Of a stretch of DNA of 64,000 nucleotides, positions 17,099 through 26,508 are shown piece by piece. Position 1 is the first letter of the stretch, and the number at the start of each line of letters is the position of its first letter. The notes under the pieces were generated by a model. The model was not told where the DNA came from. It saw only the letters and a program-made list of their open reading frames with translations, and ran no database searches. A program made the position numbers and the translations under genes. This DNA is from Chryseobacterium indologenes. GTDB taxonomy: Bacteria > Bacteroidota > Bacteroidia > Flavobacteriales > Weeksellaceae. Where the stretch lies: the NCBI RefSeq assembly GCF_001295265.1, contig NZ_LJOD01000020.1, positions 16,839 to 80,838 on the forward strand. The letters run 5' to 3'.

Positions 17099-19195
17099 TT
17101 ACCAAATTTTTATTCTGTCCTGTGGAGCTTTGTACATTTTGTCTCCAGGTTTAATATCAAATGCTTTGATAAATGCATCCTGATTAACCAATGGTCCAAA
17201 TGCTCTGAAGACTCCAGGAGAGTGTGGGTCTGTCTTCACCTGATTGATCATATACTGATCTGTAGCTTTTGTTCTCCATACGGTTGCCCAGCTCATGAAG
17301 AATCTCTGGTCCTGAGTAAATCCACTGATCTTGCCCGGATTTCCTTTATCCTTAAGGTACATCTGAAGAGCGTCATAGGCAACTGCTACTCCCCCTAAAT
17401 CTCCAATATTTTCGCCGCTTGTAAATTTACCGTTTACAAAACTTCCTTTCACGGGTTCATAAGCGCTGTATTGGGCTGCCAGCTGACCTACTTTTGCATC
17501 AAAGTTTTTACGGTCCTGGTCTGTCCACCAGTTATTCAGGTTTCCGTCACCATCAAACCGGGAACCGCTGTCATCAAATCCGTGGGAAATTTCGTGCCCT
17601 ATGACCGCTCCGATTCCTCCGAAATTAACTGCAGCATCTGCCTTAGGATTATAGAAAGGAGGCTGAAGAATGGCTGCAGGGAATACAATTTCGTTATTTG
17701 ATCCGCTGTAATATGCATTCACAGTCTGCGGAGACATTCCCCATTCTGTTTTATCAACAGGTTTTCCTACTTTGTCCAGACTTCTCTGATACTGCCAAGC
17801 AGAAACATTCTGAAGGTTTGAATATAATGTGGCTCCCTGTTTTGGAGACTCTACCTTTAGCTTTGTGTAATCCCTCCATTTATCAGGATAGGCAATCTTA
17901 ACCGTAAATTTAGAAAGTTTTTCCTGGGCCTTTACTTTGGTAGCCGGAGACATCCAGTCTATATCATTAATATGCTGCCTGAATGATTTTAAAAGGTAAT
18001 CAATATAGGTTTCCATCTGAGCTTTTGCTTCAGGAGTAAAGTATTTTTCAACATATAATTTCCCGAATGCTTCTCCCAGCACACTATTCACAAGAGCAAG
18101 CCCTCTTTTGTTCATCGGGCGCTGTTCTTTTTGCCCTTGCAGGTATTTTGAATAGAAATCAAATCTGATCTGCTCAAGCTTATCATCAAGGTTACTGGCA
18201 TTCCCGTTAATCAGGTGGTATTTCAGGTAGTCTTTTAAAAGCGGAAGATTTTTTTCAGTCAGAAACTGATCCATATTCTGATAATACTTCAGCTCACCAA
18301 TGATCACCCGGTCTGTATTCACTCCGGCATCTTTAAGATATTTCGCAAGATTGATATTTTTAACAATACCTGATAATTCAGATACATTTTTAGGGTTGTA
18401 TCTAAGGTTAGCATCTCTGTTCTGCTCGAGAGTCAGCAGGTAATTAGCCAGCTGCTTTTCAAAAGCAACCACATTCTGCGCCAATTGTCCTGAATTTTTA
18501 TTCCCCAATACATCAAACAGCTTTCCTACATAAGTCTGATATTCTGCTAAGGTCTTTGTATTGGCCTCATTTACTTTTTGGTAATAGTCTCTTCCTAATC
18601 CTAAATCAGGACCACCCAGATATACTGCATTCATGTTAGAATTCTTCATATCTGCTCCTACTCTCCATCCATAGAAAGAATTATCCCCCAGTTTTGTAGC
18701 TTCCAGAAGGTATTTTTGCAGGTCATTAAGATTTTTAATGGCATCAATTTTTGCCAGGTCTGATTTAATCGGAGCCAGCCCTTCTGCATTTCTTTTATTG
18801 ACATCCATGAAAGATGCGTACAGGTTCTGGATTTTCTGTCCTTCTGATCCTTCAGAATAGGTTTCGGATAAAATTTTGTTCAGAATATCCAGGGAAGCAT
18901 CATCTACATTTTCTCTCAATGCATTGAAAGAACCCCAGCTTGCTTTGTCTGAAGGAATCTGGGTAGTCTTCACCCAATTTCCGTTCACATAGCTAAAAAA
19001 ATCATCCTGCGGACGGACACTTTTATCCATATAAGATAAATTAATCCCTTCTTCTTTCATTGTTCCTTTTACCGGCTCTGCAACAGCAGCTGTAGTTTCT
19101 GTTTTGGTTTCTGTTCCAGCCGTTTTAGCCGTACCGCACGAATTTAAAAATACAATCCCTGAAAGGGCCAGTATTCCAATATTTAGCTTTTTCAT
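17099..19195 (-). CDS. M13-family metallopeptidase lipoprotein (copy 1, most divergent)
   Basis: 698 residues from the ATG at 19195. Lipoprotein signal MKKLNIGILALSGIVFLNSC followed by a Thr/Glu/Ala-rich linker, so it is membrane-anchored. The M13 N-terminal domain starts at VRPQDDFFSYVNGNWVKT; the zinc domain has VIGHEISHGFDDSG (HExxH near residue 534), third ligand in GENIGDLGG, and substrate residues NAYYSGSNNEIVFPA and DPHSPGVFRAF. Neprilysin/PepO relatives cut short peptides. It is the first of three tandem paralogues but differs from the other two in its anchor and terminator. Confidence 0.95.
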   Translation of the reverse strand: MKKLNIGILALSGIVFLNSCGTAKTAGTETKTETTAAVAEPVKGTMKEEGINLSYMDKSVRPQDDFFSYVNGNWVKTTQIPSDKASWGSFNALRENVDDASLDILNKILSETYSEGSEGQKIQNLYASFMDVNKRNAEGLAPIKSDLAKIDAIKNLNDLQKYLLEATKLGDNSFYGWRVGADMKNSNMNAVYLGGPDLGLGRDYYQKVNEANTKTLAEYQTYVGKLFDVLGNKNSGQLAQNVVAFEKQLANYLLTLEQNRDANLRYNPKNVSELSGIVKNINLAKYLKDAGVNTDRVIIGELKYYQNMDQFLTEKNLPLLKDYLKYHLINGNASNLDDKLEQIRFDFYSKYLQGQKEQRPMNKRGLALVNSVLGEAFGKLYVEKYFTPEAKAQMETYIDYLLKSFRQHINDIDWMSPATKVKAQEKLSKFTVKIAYPDKWRDYTKLKVESPKQGATLYSNLQNVSAWQYQRSLDKVGKPVDKTEWGMSPQTVNAYYSGSNNEIVFPAAILQPPFYNPKADAAVNFGGIGAVIGHEISHGFDDSGSRFDGDGNLNNWWTDQDRKNFDAKVGQLAAQYSAYEPVKGSFVNGKFTSGENIGDLGGVAVAYDALQMYLKDKGNPGKISGFTQDQRFFMSWATVWRTKATDQYMINQVKTDPHSPGVFRAFGPLVNQDAFIKAFDIKPGDKMYKAPQDRIKIW

Positions 19196-19227
19196 TAAAG
19201 ATAATTTTTGATTGTACACAAATTAAT

Positions 19228-19235
19228 CAAATATA
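19228..19235 (-). promoter_or_regulatory. -7 promoter box of M13 copy 1
   Basis: TATATTTG on the minus strand, 32 nt before the ATG at 19195. Between here and the next terminator (19236-19508) I see no gene or other structure. Confidence 0.55.
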
Positions 19236-19508
19236 CGAACTTTAATAATATGGGATGAGTGATAATTGATAAATGATAGTAAATCTGCATTTTGAGTTCG
19301 AAGATTGATGTGTATGACCATAAAGGATACTATGAAAAATTGAAGTGAGTATTGATTTCGGTAAAGCTGATGGAATAGGATGCGTAATTGAAAAGAGGGT
19401 TGAATCCCGTTGTTATTAATATTTGGCTGCTTCTAAATGCACTGGTTAATTGAAACAGAAAACGTTTGATTGCCAATTAGTGCTCAACTAATACCTAAAA
19501 AACAAAAC

Positions 19509-19526
19509 CCGCCCATTGCTGAGCGG
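19509..19526 (-). terminator. Terminator after M13 copy 2 (duplicated with 21748-21769)
   Basis: CCGCCCATTGCTGAGCGG hairpin followed on the minus strand by GTTTTGTTTTTTAGG. The hairpin and flank are nearly identical to the terminator of copy 3. Confidence 0.75.
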
Positions 19527-19535
19527 ATGAGTAGT

Positions 19536-21587
19536 TTACCAGATTTTGATTCTGTCTTCCGGAGCTTTGTATAATTTGTCTCCTTTTTTCACATCGAATG
19601 CTTTGTAGAATGCATCAATATTAATTAAAGGAGCAAAACTTCTCAGATATCCCGGAGAATGTTTATCAATTTTTATCTGAAGAAGCAGATATTTTTCGGG
19701 AGCTTTAGTTTTCCAGACTGTAGCCCAGCTCATAAAAAACCTTTGTTCTGGAGTAAATCCACTGATTTTTCCAGGGCTCCCTTTATCTTTCAGATACATC
19801 TGAAGGGCATCGTAAGCAATATTTACCCCTCCCAGGTCCGCAATATTTTCTCCGTTAGTATGAGTCCCGTTGATGAAAGATCCTTTCACTGGTTCATACT
19901 TGTCATACTGGGCAGCGAGGGCCTTGGTAGCTTTCTCAAAATTAGCTTTATCTTCAGGCATCCACCAGTCTACCAAATTTCCATCTCCATCAAACTGGGC
20001 CCCTGAGTCATCAAATCCATGGCTTATTTCGTGCCCGATCACGGCACCTATTCCTCCAAAGTTTACTGCCGCATCAGCTTTAGGATTAAAGAATGGAGGC
20101 TGAAGAATAGCTGCCGGAAAAACAATTTCATTATTTACAGCCCTGTAATAGGCATTTACTGTTTGTGGTGTCATTCCCCACTCAGATTTGTCAACGGGTT
20201 TTCCTATTTTTTCCAGTTTTTTATTATAATTCCATTCAGAAATATTCTGAAGGTTCTTATATAAGGTGCTTCCCGGAATAATTTCTAATGCTGAATAATC
20301 TTTCCATTGATCCGGATATCCCACTTTTACACTAAACTTATTGAGCTTATCCATGGCTCTCACTTTGGTAGCATCAGACATCCATGTCAGGTTTTTGATG
20401 TGAACCGCAAAACTCCTCTTTAAATAATCAATCAGTTCAACCATCTGAGCTTTAGATTCCGCCGGAAAATATTTTTCAACGTACAATTTACCAAAAGCTT
20501 CTCCTATATTCCTGTTAATCAGCTCAAGCCCTCTCTTGTCCAATGCTCTCTGCTCCTGCTGGCCAAATAAATATTTTCCATAGAAATTAAAATTAATAGC
20601 ATCCAGCTTTTCACTTAAATAGGCTGCATTCCCATTAATCAGATGAAACTTCATGTAATCTTTAATTACCTGTAAGTTGTGGACATTTATTAATTGATCA
20701 AGGTTTTTATAGTAATTCAGTTCTCCAATAATGACTTTATCTGTATTTACGCCTACTTTTTTAAGATAAGAAGGAAGGTCTATTCCCTTTACCAGCGTTG
20801 AAAGCTCAGCCATGGTCTGAGGGTTGTACTGAAGCGTATTATCACGGCTCTGCTCATTTGTCAAATAGGTTTTTGCCAGGCTTTTTTCGTAATCAACAAT
20901 ACCTTTAGCCGCTGCATCGGGATTGGTATATCCCAATTCTTTTAACATCAATGCAACATACTTCTGATATTCAGCAAGAGCTTCTGTATTTTTTTCATTA
21001 ACCTTCTGATAGTAATCCCTTCCTAAAAGCCCTAAAGACGGAACGCCCAGATAAACAGCATTCATTTTAGAATTTTTACGATCTGCACTTACAGACCATC
21101 CATAGAAACTATTCTCTCCATCTTTTGTAACAGAAGCCAGGTAGCTCTGAAGATCAGTAAGATTTTTGATTGCATCAATTTTATTAAGCTTTTCCTGAAT
21201 GGGTTTGATCCCGTCTGCATTCCTCTTCTGCCTATTCATATAACTTGCATACAGGTCCTGGATTTTTTTACCTTCACTACCCTCTGCAAACTTATCGGTC
21301 AGAAGAGAGTTCAGAATTATCATGGAATTATTATCCGTATCCTCCGCTAGTTTATCAAAACTTCCCCAAGCCGGTTTATCAGCAGGAACTTTCGCCTTTT
21401 TCATCCATGTTCCATTTACATAATTATAGAAGTCATCCTGCGGGCGGACGGTGGGATCTATTGCTGCGAGATCCAAACCTTTATCTGTATCGTTAAATAC
21501 TGTTTTGAACGTTTTAGTTTGTGCATGCATTATATTCTGCGCGGAAATCCCTGCTATCAGAGATAAAGAAAATATCAGCTTTTTCAT
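19536..21587 (-). CDS. M13-family metallopeptidase, secreted (copy 2)
   Basis: 683 residues from the ATG at 21587; signal peptide MKKLIFSLSLIAGISAQNIM, without the lipobox Cys of copy 1. Zinc site VIGHEISHGFDDSG (about residue 518), third ligand GENIADLGG, substrate region NAYYRAVNNEIVFPA and C-terminal KHSPGYLRSFAPL. It is much closer to copy 3 than to copy 1. A small difference is DKHSPG in place of DPHSPG. Probably a periplasmic or surface oligopeptidase; separate terminators suggest independent transcription of each copy. Confidence 0.95.
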   Translation of the reverse strand: MKKLIFSLSLIAGISAQNIMHAQTKTFKTVFNDTDKGLDLAAIDPTVRPQDDFYNYVNGTWMKKAKVPADKPAWGSFDKLAEDTDNNSMIILNSLLTDKFAEGSEGKKIQDLYASYMNRQKRNADGIKPIQEKLNKIDAIKNLTDLQSYLASVTKDGENSFYGWSVSADRKNSKMNAVYLGVPSLGLLGRDYYQKVNEKNTEALAEYQKYVALMLKELGYTNPDAAAKGIVDYEKSLAKTYLTNEQSRDNTLQYNPQTMAELSTLVKGIDLPSYLKKVGVNTDKVIIGELNYYKNLDQLINVHNLQVIKDYMKFHLINGNAAYLSEKLDAINFNFYGKYLFGQQEQRALDKRGLELINRNIGEAFGKLYVEKYFPAESKAQMVELIDYLKRSFAVHIKNLTWMSDATKVRAMDKLNKFSVKVGYPDQWKDYSALEIIPGSTLYKNLQNISEWNYNKKLEKIGKPVDKSEWGMTPQTVNAYYRAVNNEIVFPAAILQPPFFNPKADAAVNFGGIGAVIGHEISHGFDDSGAQFDGDGNLVDWWMPEDKANFEKATKALAAQYDKYEPVKGSFINGTHTNGENIADLGGVNIAYDALQMYLKDKGSPGKISGFTPEQRFFMSWATVWKTKAPEKYLLLQIKIDKHSPGYLRSFAPLINIDAFYKAFDVKKGDKLYKAPEDRIKIW

Positions 21588-21747
21588 TGGTACCATTTAC
21601 CAATAGGTATCTTCTGATTTATAATTCGTTACAGCATTCTGTCATAATTCCATAATTTACAGCTCATATTTTAGCGTTTAGCTAATGAAAGATTACCAAT
21701 TCGCTTTCTCTAATACCTCAACCTGCCTAATACCTAAAAAAAACAAA

Positions 21748-21769
21748 AACCGCCCATTGCTGAGCGGTT
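21748..21769 (-). terminator. Terminator after M13 copy 3
   Basis: AACCGC-CCATTGCTGA-GCGGTT hairpin followed on the minus strand by TTTGTTTTTTTTAGG. It shares stem, loop and the TAATACCT flank with the terminator of copy 2. Confidence 0.8.
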
Positions 21770-21777
21770 GAGTATGT

Positions 21778-23835
21778 TTACCAGATTTTGATTCTGTCTT
21801 CCGGAGCTTTGTATAATTTGTCTCCTTTTTTCACATCGAATGCTTTGTAGAAAGCATCTACGTTAATCAACGGACCGAAACTTCTGAAATATCCCGGAGA
21901 GTGCGGATCAGTTTTCACCTGGTTGATCAGGTATTTCTCGCTGGATAATGTTCTCCATACAGTAGCCCAGCTCAGGAAGAATCTCTGATCCTGAGTGAAT
22001 CCGCTGATTTTTCCAGGGTTTCCTTTATCTTTCAGGTACATCTGAAGGGCATCGTAAGCAATGTTTACCCCACCTAAGTCTGCGATATTTTCACCGTTGG
22101 TAAAGGTACCGTTTACGAAAGTTCCTTTCACAGGCTCATATTTGTCATATTGTGCAGCAAGCGCTTTTGTTGCTTTTTCGAAATTAGCTTTATCTTCCGG
22201 AGTCCACCAGTCAACAAGGTTTCCGTCTGCATCAAACTGGGCTCCTGAATCATCAAATCCATGGCTCATTTCGTGTCCGATTACTGCACCAATTCCACCA
22301 AAATTCACAGCTGCATCAGCTTTAGGGTTGAAGAATGGCGGCTGAAGGATAGCTGCAGGGAATACGATCTCATTATATACCGGGTTGTAATAAGCATTTA
22401 CCGTTTGTGGAGTCATTCCCCATTCTGTTTTATCAACCGGTTTTCCTACTTTAGCCAGCTCTCGGTTATACTGCCATTCACTGATGCTCTGCAGGTTTTT
22501 GTATAGGGTACCTCCTTTTGATTCTGGAATGATCTCTAATTTTGAATAATCTTTCCATTTATCAGGATAAGCAACTTTCACAGTAAATTTGTTCAGTTTC
22601 TGAAGTGCTTTTTCCTTGGTTGTTGATGACATCCAGGTTAGGTTGTTGATGTGAACCACAAAACTTTTCTTTAAGTAATCAATCAGTTCCACCATCTGAG
22701 CTTTGGCTTCTGCCGGGAAATATTTCTCCACATACAATTTACCGAATGCTTCTCCCAGATTACCATTAATCAGCTCAAAACCTCTTTTATTCAATGCTCT
22801 CTGCTCCTGCTGACCTCTTAGGTATTTACCGTAGAAGGCAAATTTCATATCGCCAAGTTTCTCACTCAGATAAGAAGCACTTCCGCTAATCATGTGGAAC
22901 TTAAGGTAATCTTTAATAACCGGAAGGTTCTGTGCGTTTACCAGTTTATCAAAGTTTTTATAATATCCTAATTCCCCGATGATTACTCTGTCTGTATTTA
23001 CCCCTACTTTTTTAAGATAAGAAGGAAGGTCTACTCCCTTTACCAGCGTTGAAAGCTCAGCCATAGTCTGAGGGTTGTACTGAAGCGTATTATCACGGCT
23101 CTGCTCGTTCGTTAAGTAAGTTTTTGCAATGCTTTTTTCGTAATCAACGATTCCTTTTGCAGCTGCATCAGCATTTTTATAACCTAGTTCTTTCAGCATG
23201 GAAGCTACATATTTCTGGTATTCAGCAATAGCTTCTGTATTTTTCTCGTTTACTTTCTGATAATAATCTCTTCCTAAGCCAAGAGAAGCTTCACCTAAGT
23301 AAACAGCGTTCATATTAGAATCTTTTAGATCTGCATACACTCCCCATCCGTAGAAAAGATTTTCACCTTCTTTGGTAGCAGATGCCAGGTAATTCTGAAG
23401 ATCTGACATATTCTTGATAGCATCAATTTTATTCAGATATTCCTGAATAGGTTTGATTCCGTCTGCATTTCTCTTCTGCATGTTCATGTAACTTGCATAC
23501 AGATCCTGGATTTTCTTCCCTTCACTTCCCTCTGCAAATTTATCTTTCAGAAGAGAGTTCAGGATGGTCATGGAATTGTTATCCGTATCTTCCCCCAATT
23601 TGTTGAAACTTCCCCACGTTGGTTTATCAGAAGGAATTTTCGCGGTTTTCATCCAGGTTCCGCTCACATAGTTATAAAAATCATCTTGAGGACGAACTGA
23701 AGTATCCATAAGGCTGATATCTAAGCCTTTATCAGTACTGGTTGCTGCTGTTTTAACGGCTTTTGCCTGTGCATTCAGTGTAGTCTGTGAACACACGCCA
23801 GCCAGTAAAAACAAAGAAAGCGTTAATTTTTTCAT
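21778..23835 (-). CDS. M13-family metallopeptidase, secreted (copy 3)
   Basis: 685 residues. Signal peptide MKKLTLSLFLLAGVCSQTTL; a Cys in the hydrophobic part is not in lipobox context. Start of the M13 domain at VRPQDDFYNYVSGTWMKT; zinc site VIGHEMSHGFDDSG (near residue 520; Met replaces Ile in the third position), GENIADLGG and DPHSPGYFRSFGPL. Together with copies 1 and 2 it forms a tandem family of about 7 kb. The gene has a -7 box 60 nt upstream of its ATG. Confidence 0.95.
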   Translation of the reverse strand: MKKLTLSLFLLAGVCSQTTLNAQAKAVKTAATSTDKGLDISLMDTSVRPQDDFYNYVSGTWMKTAKIPSDKPTWGSFNKLGEDTDNNSMTILNSLLKDKFAEGSEGKKIQDLYASYMNMQKRNADGIKPIQEYLNKIDAIKNMSDLQNYLASATKEGENLFYGWGVYADLKDSNMNAVYLGEASLGLGRDYYQKVNEKNTEAIAEYQKYVASMLKELGYKNADAAAKGIVDYEKSIAKTYLTNEQSRDNTLQYNPQTMAELSTLVKGVDLPSYLKKVGVNTDRVIIGELGYYKNFDKLVNAQNLPVIKDYLKFHMISGSASYLSEKLGDMKFAFYGKYLRGQQEQRALNKRGFELINGNLGEAFGKLYVEKYFPAEAKAQMVELIDYLKKSFVVHINNLTWMSSTTKEKALQKLNKFTVKVAYPDKWKDYSKLEIIPESKGGTLYKNLQSISEWQYNRELAKVGKPVDKTEWGMTPQTVNAYYNPVYNEIVFPAAILQPPFFNPKADAAVNFGGIGAVIGHEMSHGFDDSGAQFDADGNLVDWWTPEDKANFEKATKALAAQYDKYEPVKGTFVNGTFTNGENIADLGGVNIAYDALQMYLKDKGNPGKISGFTQDQRFFLSWATVWRTLSSEKYLINQVKTDPHSPGYFRSFGPLINVDAFYKAFDVKKGDKLYKAPEDRIKIW

Positions 23836-23895
23836 TATGATAACAATTTATGCTATAAGTATATTTTTTTTAAAGTTTGTTACTTTAAGGTAAAA

Positions 23896-23903
23896 CAAAT
23901 TTA
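23896..23903 (-). promoter_or_regulatory. -7 promoter box of M13 copy 3
   Basis: TAAATTTG on the minus strand, 60 nt before the ATG at 23835. Confidence 0.45.
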
Positions 23904-24027
23904 AACAAATCTTATGAAGCGGCTGCCTCAGTTTCAAAAATGAAAACCTTTGCGTCCAACTCAAAGAATGTGATGTAGGTAAAAATTTAAAGGGTACACA
24001 AAAAATCAAATTTAGAAATTCAGGCTT

Positions 24028-25278
24028 TTAGTGGCCGATTAAAAGTCCTACCAGATCCTGGAGAATCTTCTGGGAAACGAAATTCATAAAATCAAGTCTT
24101 TCCAGATGTGGCATATACAATCTGGAAGTTACCTGCTGATCATGAAACTGAATGGTATAATAAACTGTTCCTATCTCTTTGCCGTCCTCTCCTTTTCCGG
24201 GTCCTGCCACTCCTGTTGTAGATAAGGCAATATCTGTATTGAATAACTTCCGGCATCCTTCAGCCATTTCCTGTGCTACCTGTTCACTTACCACGGTAAA
24301 CTCATCCACGGTTTCCTTTGAAACTTTTAAAATTTCAATCTTCTTTTCCGTAGCATAAGTAACAATTCCTCCCGGAAAATAGTTTGAGCTTCCCGGATTG
24401 GATGTTATCATCTTTGCCAGTTCTCCTCCGGTACAGCTTTCCGCTGTGGATATGGTCAGTTTTCTTTCGGTAAGGATCTCTGCCAGGATTTTTTCGATCT
24501 TATCTTCTGAAACGGCAATTACATGGTTTCCCACCAGAGGTAAAAGCTTCTGAATTTCATTTTCTGTCTGCTGTTTTAGGATTTCTTCATTACTTCCTGA
24601 AGCCGTCAGCCTCAACTTTACACGGGTTCCTACAGGTAAATAAGATAAAGACAGATTTTCCGGGAGGGCCAGCTCCCATTCTTCAATCATATCTGCGAGG
24701 ATACTCTCGGGAATCCCTACCACAGAAACGATTCTTGTATGAATATAGTCAAGGTTGAATTTCTCCTGCAGATAAGGCATAATCTGGTCTTTGATCAGCG
24801 GCTTTACTTCATAAGGAACTCCGGGAAGGCTAAAACACAGCTTCCCGTCCTGTTCCATCATCATACATGGAGCCGTTCCGTAATGATTTTGAAAAACAAT
24901 AGATTTTGCAGGAACGAAAGCCTGTTCTTTATTTCTTTCAAGAATATCAATGCGGCCCCGTCTTTCCATATAGGCTTTAAGATGGTTAAATGTTACCTCA
25001 TCCAGTACAATTTCATCATTGAAAAATTCTGCCAGTGCTTTTTTGGTTTTATCGTCTCTTGTAGGGCCTAAACCTCCTGTTGTAATGATGAGTTCACCCA
25101 ATTCAAAAGCAGCACTTAATGTATTTTTAATGGTATCTATTTCATCTGAAATTGTAAAAATCTGTGAAACCTGAATTCCTATATTTTTGAGTTCTGCGGC
25201 AATAAAATTAGAATTGGTATCTACCGTGTTTCCGGAAAGGATCTCATCGCCGATGGTAATCAGAACAGCTTTTTGCAT
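24028..25278 (-). CDS. cinA: CinA-family protein (nicotinamide-nucleotide amidohydrolase / ADP-ribose pyrophosphatase)
   Basis: 416 residues, the full two-domain length. The N-terminal half is a molybdopterin-binding-like (MoCF) domain: ITIGDEILSGNTVDTNSNFIA and TTGGLGPTRDDKTKKALA. The C-terminal ~160 residues are the CinA amidohydrolase domain: STAESCTGGELAKMITSNPG, with the catalytic Ser-Thr-Ala-Glu-Ser region, and STTGVAGPGKGEDGKEIGTV. CinA recycles NMN produced by NAD-consuming reactions. The gene is monocistronic and divergent from the gene at 25395. Confidence 0.95.
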   Translation of the reverse strand: MQKAVLITIGDEILSGNTVDTNSNFIAAELKNIGIQVSQIFTISDEIDTIKNTLSAAFELGELIITTGGLGPTRDDKTKKALAEFFNDEIVLDEVTFNHLKAYMERRGRIDILERNKEQAFVPAKSIVFQNHYGTAPCMMMEQDGKLCFSLPGVPYEVKPLIKDQIMPYLQEKFNLDYIHTRIVSVVGIPESILADMIEEWELALPENLSLSYLPVGTRVKLRLTASGSNEEILKQQTENEIQKLLPLVGNHVIAVSEDKIEKILAEILTERKLTISTAESCTGGELAKMITSNPGSSNYFPGGIVTYATEKKIEILKVSKETVDEFTVVSEQVAQEMAEGCRKLFNTDIALSTTGVAGPGKGEDGKEIGTVYYTIQFHDQQVTSRLYMPHLERLDFMNFVSQKILQDLVGLLIGH

Positions 25279-25354
25279 ATCGTATATTCTTGAGAAAATT
25301 GTTCTGCAAATGACGGAAAAATCTGTGGCTGCAGCAATATAAATTGATTTTTTC

Positions 25355-25362
25355 TATTTTTG
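25355..25362 (+). promoter_or_regulatory. -7 promoter box of the 25395 gene
   Basis: TATTTTTG, 32 nt before the ATG at 25395, in the divergent cinA intergenic region. Confidence 0.5.
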
Positions 25363-25394
25363 ACAGAAATTGGTTATAACTATAATTAAAGACT

Positions 25395-25871
25395 ATGTCA
25401 AAATACGATGATGCTTCATGGCATTACGGCGGCGATTTTCCGGAAGGCCTTCCTCATAAAAACGGAGCAACACATACGGGAATGTTCCTGAACTGGTGCA
25501 TCAATAATGATTTAATTTCTGATGAACTGAGAGAAGACAACAAAGAAGAAATTGAAAAATTAAAACGCAGAGAAATCACCGGTGCAGAGTTTATCATGGA
25601 TTTCTGCGATGGGAAATTTTCTGAATACGATCTGAATGATACAGGAAATCTTTTTGCAGAAGATTATTATGCAGATGAAACGGATTTCGGAAACCAATAC
25701 AGTTCATTTGCCGATGATTATGTGAATCTTTTTGATGCCAAGGCAGAGGAAAATGCTTACGAATATGAAACGTTTTATCACATTGAAGATACCTACGAAA
25801 ATTATGACCTGATGAAGCAGGTTATTAACCACCGTTTTGAAGAATGGAAAGAATATATGGAGAATAAATAA
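25395..25871 (+). CDS. Small acidic conserved protein (DUF7832-like, possible immunity-type)
   Basis: 158 residues, cytosolic and strongly acidic, beginning MSKYDDASWHYGGDFPEGLP and containing ATHTGMFLNWCINNDLIS and REITGAEFIMDFCDGKF. I recall conserved proteins with the same YDDASWHYGGDFP opening in Bacteroidota and other phyla, sometimes near toxin-immunity genes; the family name is low confidence and the function is unknown. It stands alone with its own promoter, and its stop codon is inside a hairpin shared with the convergent blc gene. Confidence 0.85.
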   Translation: MSKYDDASWHYGGDFPEGLPHKNGATHTGMFLNWCINNDLISDELREDNKEEIEKLKRREITGAEFIMDFCDGKFSEYDLNDTGNLFAEDYYADETDFGNQYSSFADDYVNLFDAKAEENAYEYETFYHIEDTYENYDLMKQVINHRFEEWKEYMENK

Positions 25872-25895
25872 AGCTGAGACCTTTCAGCTTTATTT
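25866..25895. terminator. Bidirectional terminator between the 25395 gene and blc
   Basis: Perfect 12-bp stem AAATAAAGCTGA / TCAGCTTTATTT with a 6-nt loop. The TAA of the plus-strand gene (25869-25871) is in the left arm and the stop of blc (25894-25896) overlaps the right arm. Confidence 0.85.
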
Positions 25896-26436
25896 ACTGG
25901 TTATGCTTTACCCAGATGAGTTCGTCTGTATTATATCCTATTCTTTTTGCTTTTTCTATAAAACGCTGTCTGATGCTTTCCGGGATAGTGGTGGTACGGG
26001 ACAGAATCCACAGGTATTTGAGGCTGCTTCCTGCTACCAATGCGTATTGATAGTCTTCATCAATATCAATAACATTATAACCGGCCCAGATTGGTTTAAA
26101 GAATGAAACTTTCAGCCGGGCTTCGGTTTTATCTTTCACAAAACGGGCTTCTCCTATAGATTGCTTCCATTCTTTTTTAAGATAATTATAGCCTTTATTG
26201 CTTACACGGATGCTGCCATTGGGATTTTCTGAATATTCAGCGGTAACATTATCCATATTTTTTTCAAATCTGTAATCGAAACGGGCTATTTCATACCATC
26301 TCCCAAGATATTTTCCTGCATCAAAATTTTTAACAGCTGCTGCTCCTTTCGGAATTCCTACAGAACAGGAATTTAAAATAATCAGTCCTAAAACTCCCAG
26401 CGAAACGGGAATCGCAATTTTGTGAAGCGTTTTCAT
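25894..26436 (-). CDS. blc: Outer-membrane lipocalin lipoprotein
   Basis: 180 residues. Lipoprotein signal LGLIILNSCSVG with Cys near position 24. The lipocalin signature FDAGKYLGRWYEIARFDYRFEK (GxW motif) opens the barrel, followed by NVTAEYSENPNGSI, FKPIWAGYNVIDID and YLWILSRTTTIPES, matching bacterial lipocalin Blc. Blc binds fatty acids or lysophospholipids in the outer membrane. A -7 box lies 33 nt upstream of the ATG. Confidence 0.93.
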   Translation of the reverse strand: MKTLHKIAIPVSLGVLGLIILNSCSVGIPKGAAAVKNFDAGKYLGRWYEIARFDYRFEKNMDNVTAEYSENPNGSIRVSNKGYNYLKKEWKQSIGEARFVKDKTEARLKVSFFKPIWAGYNVIDIDEDYQYALVAGSSLKYLWILSRTTTIPESIRQRFIEKAKRIGYNTDELIWVKHNQ

Positions 26437-26469
26437 AATCAGAATTTTGTATGGTTACGGAAAAAGCGT

Positions 26470-26477
26470 CAAAAATA
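26470..26477 (-). promoter_or_regulatory. -7 promoter box of blc
   Basis: TATTTTTG on the minus strand, 33 nt before the ATG at 26436. Confidence 0.5.
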
Positions 26478-26508
26478 ATGCCTTCAGGCTGTTAAGGAAC
26501 GATAAATT

